NCBI GenBank assembly: GCA_035259345.1
Contig: DATFWK010000225.1
Span: 1 to 7,481 of the forward strand
Direction of reading: 5' to 3'
DNA: 7,481 bases
Source: DATFWK01 sp035259345
GTDB lineage: Bacteria > Actinomycetota > Thermoleophilia > Miltoncostaeales > Miltoncostaeaceae
Positions 5,870 to 7,481 of this stretch are shown here, in pieces. The stretch's first letter is position 1; each line of letters starts with the position of its first letter. The position numbers and the translations under genes are program-made. Below the pieces are notes generated by a model. That model was not told the origin of the DNA and did not search any database. It saw nothing but the letters and a program-made list of their open reading frames with translations.

Positions 5870-6024
5870 CGAAAACACGGGCGTCCGATGACGAGGATGG
5901 CGCCTCACGCGGGATCGGTCTCCCCGGGCGTGCCTGGCGTTACAAGGCCTGGATCGCCAGCGGGTCGAACGTCCCGGTTGAGGCGAAGGTCGCGGCGGGG
6001 GACGAGGCATCTAGCCTGAGTGGT
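5870..6024 (+). other. Short intergenic stretch before the C-N hydrolase
   Basis: 155 nt between the divergent hypothetical and hydrolase starts. The hydrolase frame stays open upstream through this stretch, and part of it (WRYKAWIASGSNVPVEAKVA) reads like protein, but it contains no ATG, GTG or TTG in that frame. It may be the tail of a lost gene. It also holds the -10-like TAGCCT described separately. Confidence 0.3.
6012..6017 (+). promoter_or_regulatory. Putative -10 element (TAGCCT) for a leaderless C-N hydrolase gene
   Basis: TAGCCT fits TAnnnT and is followed by 7 nt and then the GTG start at 6025. No Shine-Dalgarno sequence is present. The layout matches that of the PHP gene (6 nt from -10 to GTG), which supports leaderless expression for both. 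Confidence 0.45.
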
Positions 6025-6729
6025 GTGCGGGCACCCCTGCTGATCGCTGCTGCACAGCCAGCGTGCACGGCCAAGGACGTGCGAGCGAACGCACGTGAGC
6101 ACGCGCGCGTCATCCGTGCCGCTCGCGCGCGGCTGGTCGTCTTCCCGGAGTTGTCCTTAACCGGCTACGAGCTCGACGCCGAAGTCGTGTCACCGGACGA
6201 CGAGCAGCTGGGCGCAATCGTCGCGGCCTGTGCGGAAATGGAGAGCGTCGCGCTTGTCGGCGCTCCCGTTCAGGGCGAGGCGGGGATGGTGCACATCGGG
6301 ATGTTGCGCGGGAGCTCCGCCGGGGTTGAGATCGTCTATCGCAAATCCCATCTGGGAGGCGACGAGCCGGCGCGCTTCGCGCCCGGGGACGGATCCGTCG
6401 CGATCGACTTGGATGGTTGGCGCGTCGGACTGGGGATCTGCAAGGACACTGGCGTCGAGCAGCACATCACGGACGCGGCGGCCCTTGAGCTCGATCTCTA
6501 CGTCGCAGGGCTCGTGCACCGCCCGGAGGAGCTCGCCATGCAGGAGGACCGTGGCCTCGGAATCGCGTGCGCTTGTCGAGCGTACGTCGCTTTCGCCAGC
6601 TTCGCCGGCCCAACCGGTGGCGGCTTCGACCAGACCGCGGGCGGGTCATCGATCTGGGCGCCGGACGGCAGGCCCCTCGGGCGGGCCGGGGTCGAGCCAG
6701 GCGATTTCACCCGTGCGCTGTTGACTTAG
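6025..6729 (+). CDS. Carbon-nitrogen hydrolase (nitrilase superfamily)
   Basis: The 234-residue product keeps the Glu-Lys-Cys triad of the superfamily: E42 in VVFPELSLTGYE, K107 in YRKSHLGGDE and the nucleophile C139 in GLGICKDTG. These enzymes hydrolyse amides, nitriles or carbamoyl groups; the substrate cannot be assigned. The C-terminal part has the usual FAGPTGGGFDQTAGGSS strand and a DGRPLGRAG turn. At 234 residues it is at the short end of the family (usually about 260-300), but no core motif is missing. The GTG start lies 7 nt after TAGCCT. Codon use is looser than in the left-hand genes, with many GCA, GCT and CGT codons and one TTA (6157-6159, L45), which suggests a different origin. 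No partner gene is adjacent. Confidence 0.88.
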   Translation: MRAPLLIAAAQPACTAKDVRANAREHARVIRAARARLVVFPELSLTGYELDAEVVSPDDEQLGAIVAACAEMESVALVGAPVQGEAGMVHIGMLRGSSAGVEIVYRKSHLGGDEPARFAPGDGSVAIDLDGWRVGLGICKDTGVEQHITDAAALELDLYVAGLVHRPEELAMQEDRGLGIACACRAYVAFASFAGPTGGGFDQTAGGSSIWAPDGRPLGRAGVEPGDFTRALLT

Positions 6730-6973
6730 CCGCGCCCGGTCCCAGCGAGCCATGAAGAGACGCCGCCGACCCTAAGGCAGGGATGCTCGCCGCTCGCTCG
6801 GCAAGGCCTTGCGCGACCGGCGGCCGTACCCCTCCCGCGCCCGGGTGTCGGCGCGACGGCGCTGCGGATTCGTGGCGTCTGGCTGAGTGGAGTGGGGGGT
6901 GACTCCGGTGAATGGGGCCAGCGGCCGAGCTCACGCGCGGGCGGTTGATCGCGACCCATGCCTGCCTCTCTGC

Positions 6974-6989
6974 GCCCCGCTCACGGGGC
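6974..6989. terminator. Possible hairpin terminator without U tract
   Basis: GCCCCG-CTCA-CGGGGC is a perfect 6-bp GC stem with a 4-nt loop. No run of T follows on either strand. High-GC actinobacteria often use such hairpins, but it lies 245 nt after the hydrolase stop, so the assignment is weak. Confidence 0.25.
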
Positions 6990-7094
6990 CATTCAAGTGC
7001 GACCCCGCCTGGGTGCCGGGGCTGGCTGATCGTACGCACGCGTTCTCCTTCTCGGCCGGTTGGAAGCGGCGCGAGGGAAGGGCGCGCCCGGGGT

Positions 7095-7100
7095 TAGCCT
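7095..7100 (+). promoter_or_regulatory. Putative -10 (TAGCCT) of the VOC gene
   Basis: This hexamer is identical to the one before the C-N hydrolase. Transcription would start near 7107 and give a leader of about 45 nt that includes GAGGAG at 7137-7142. Confidence 0.3.
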
Positions 7101-7152
7101 CCGGTCGGGCATTCCCGCAGCCCTTTAGAAACGTCCGAGGAGCACGTAGCCA

Positions 7153-7481
7153 GTGACCGAGCACACGCCATTCATCGACTTCGAAAAGCTGCCCGCACCG
7201 AGGGAGGGCTTCCTGGTCACCCACTTCATCACCGTGCGAGAGGTTGCTGTCTCGCGCGCCTTCTACTCCGAGGTCCTCGGAGGCCAGATCGTGATGGAGG
7301 AGAACCCGTGCATCATCAAGCTCTCCAACTCGTGGCTGATCATGAACCCCGGCGGTCCGCCCACCCCGGACAAGCCCGACATCTCCGTCGTCAACTACGA
7401 GTCCGGCAACACGGTCTCCAGCTTCCTGAACCTGCGCGTTGCCGACATTCAGGCGTGTTTTGAGCTGTGGAGCTCGAGGGG
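7153..7481 (+). CDS. VOC-family (glyoxalase/dioxygenase-fold) protein, partial (C-terminus outside window)
   Basis: About 109 residues are visible from a GTG at 7153, with GAGGAG (7137-7142) 10 nt upstream, a slightly long spacing. The sequence shows a VOC module: FLVTHFITVREVAVSRAFYS, with H24 in the usual first metal-ligand position, then EVLGGQIV, a strand pair (CIIKLSNSWLIMNPGG), and the start of the second module at SFLNLRVADIQACFELW. Members bind a divalent metal and include glyoxalases, dioxygenases, epimerases and drug-binding proteins; the substrate is not assignable. The gene continues past the right edge. Its codon bias returns to strongly GC-ending, like the left-hand genes. Confidence 0.88.
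   Translation, partial: MTEHTPFIDFEKLPAPREGFLVTHFITVREVAVSRAFYSEVLGGQIVMEENPCIIKLSNSWLIMNPGGPPTPDKPDISVVNYESGNTVSSFLNLRVADIQACFELWSSR

Larger units (their letters stand above)
6730..7152. other. Intergenic stretch of 423 nt with no supported gene
   Basis: All open frames here are short, Arg/Pro/Gly-rich and without recognisable motifs, a good Shine-Dalgarno sequence or a consistent coding bias. The stretch holds one perfect hairpin (6974-6989) and, near its right end, a TAGCCT at 7095-7100 that may be the -10 of the VOC gene. It may be decayed sequence; I see no RNA gene, IS end or inverted-repeat pair. Confidence 0.5.

Noticed and set aside
5609..6020. Plus-strand frame continuing with GGPIEADRLGTTL, vaguely VOC-like
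   Set aside because: It is codon-aligned antisense to the more convincing minus-strand hypothetical and is out of frame with the VOC fragment; judged chance.
6707..7039. Minus-strand 110-residue frame in the right-hand gap
   Set aside because: No ribosome binding site or family motif, and a skewed Arg/Pro/Ser composition typical of chance frames in GC-rich DNA.
7135..7142. CCGAGGAG as a second copy of the tRNA 3' end
   Set aside because: Only 8 nt match, and the stretch doubles as the ribosome binding site of the VOC gene.

Overview
The window is very GC-rich (third codon positions almost all G or C). GTG starts are common and several genes appear to have very short leaders or none. This fits a high-GC Actinomycetota. 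A deep-branching class such as Thermoleophilia is possible, but that is an impression from gene style; no rRNA or other marker is present to prove it.

Left part, 1-4903 (ordinary, densely coding). On the minus strand a YciH/SUI1-type translation factor (554-877) is followed by an acetoacetate-decarboxylase-like gene that runs off the left edge. Divergent from yciH, a PHP-domain phosphoesterase (913-1767) and an M3 oligoendopeptidase (1764-3563) overlap by 4 nt (GTGA) and form a two-gene operon. Convergent with it, 12 nt away, is a minus-strand gene for an unusual 197-aa protein: an acidic, probably disordered N-terminal two thirds, a small Cys/His cluster and a lysine-rich tail. A METTL21-like class I methyltransferase (4235-4903) diverges from that gene, and a tRNA-Asn(GTT) lies just after it.

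Right part, 5016-7152 (accessory-looking and eroded). Directly at the 3' end of the tRNA is the N-terminal part of an SDR dehydrogenase gene, apparently frameshifted and cut off at the tRNA boundary. Next come a VOC-domain (glyoxalase-fold) fragment, a small conserved-looking hypothetical gene whose last codons run into that fragment, a carbon-nitrogen hydrolase with relaxed codon use including a TTA codon, and about 420 nt with no gene I can support. This looks like a mosaic of remnants beside a tRNA, a usual landing place for integrating elements, although no integrase is visible. At the right edge a normal-looking VOC-family gene starts and runs out of the window.

Most notable points: (1) yciH has no ATG, GTG or TTG at the expected place; the best candidate is ATC behind a good ribosome binding site, which recalls the autoregulatory non-AUG start of infC. 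(2) The acidic/Cys-His/Lys-tail protein has a Y-x-C-x-x-G-H-R motif that resembles the zinc core of RbpA, and it sits beside a methyltransferase of a family that includes lysine methyltransferases. (3) An SDR pseudogene ends exactly at a tRNA 3' end.
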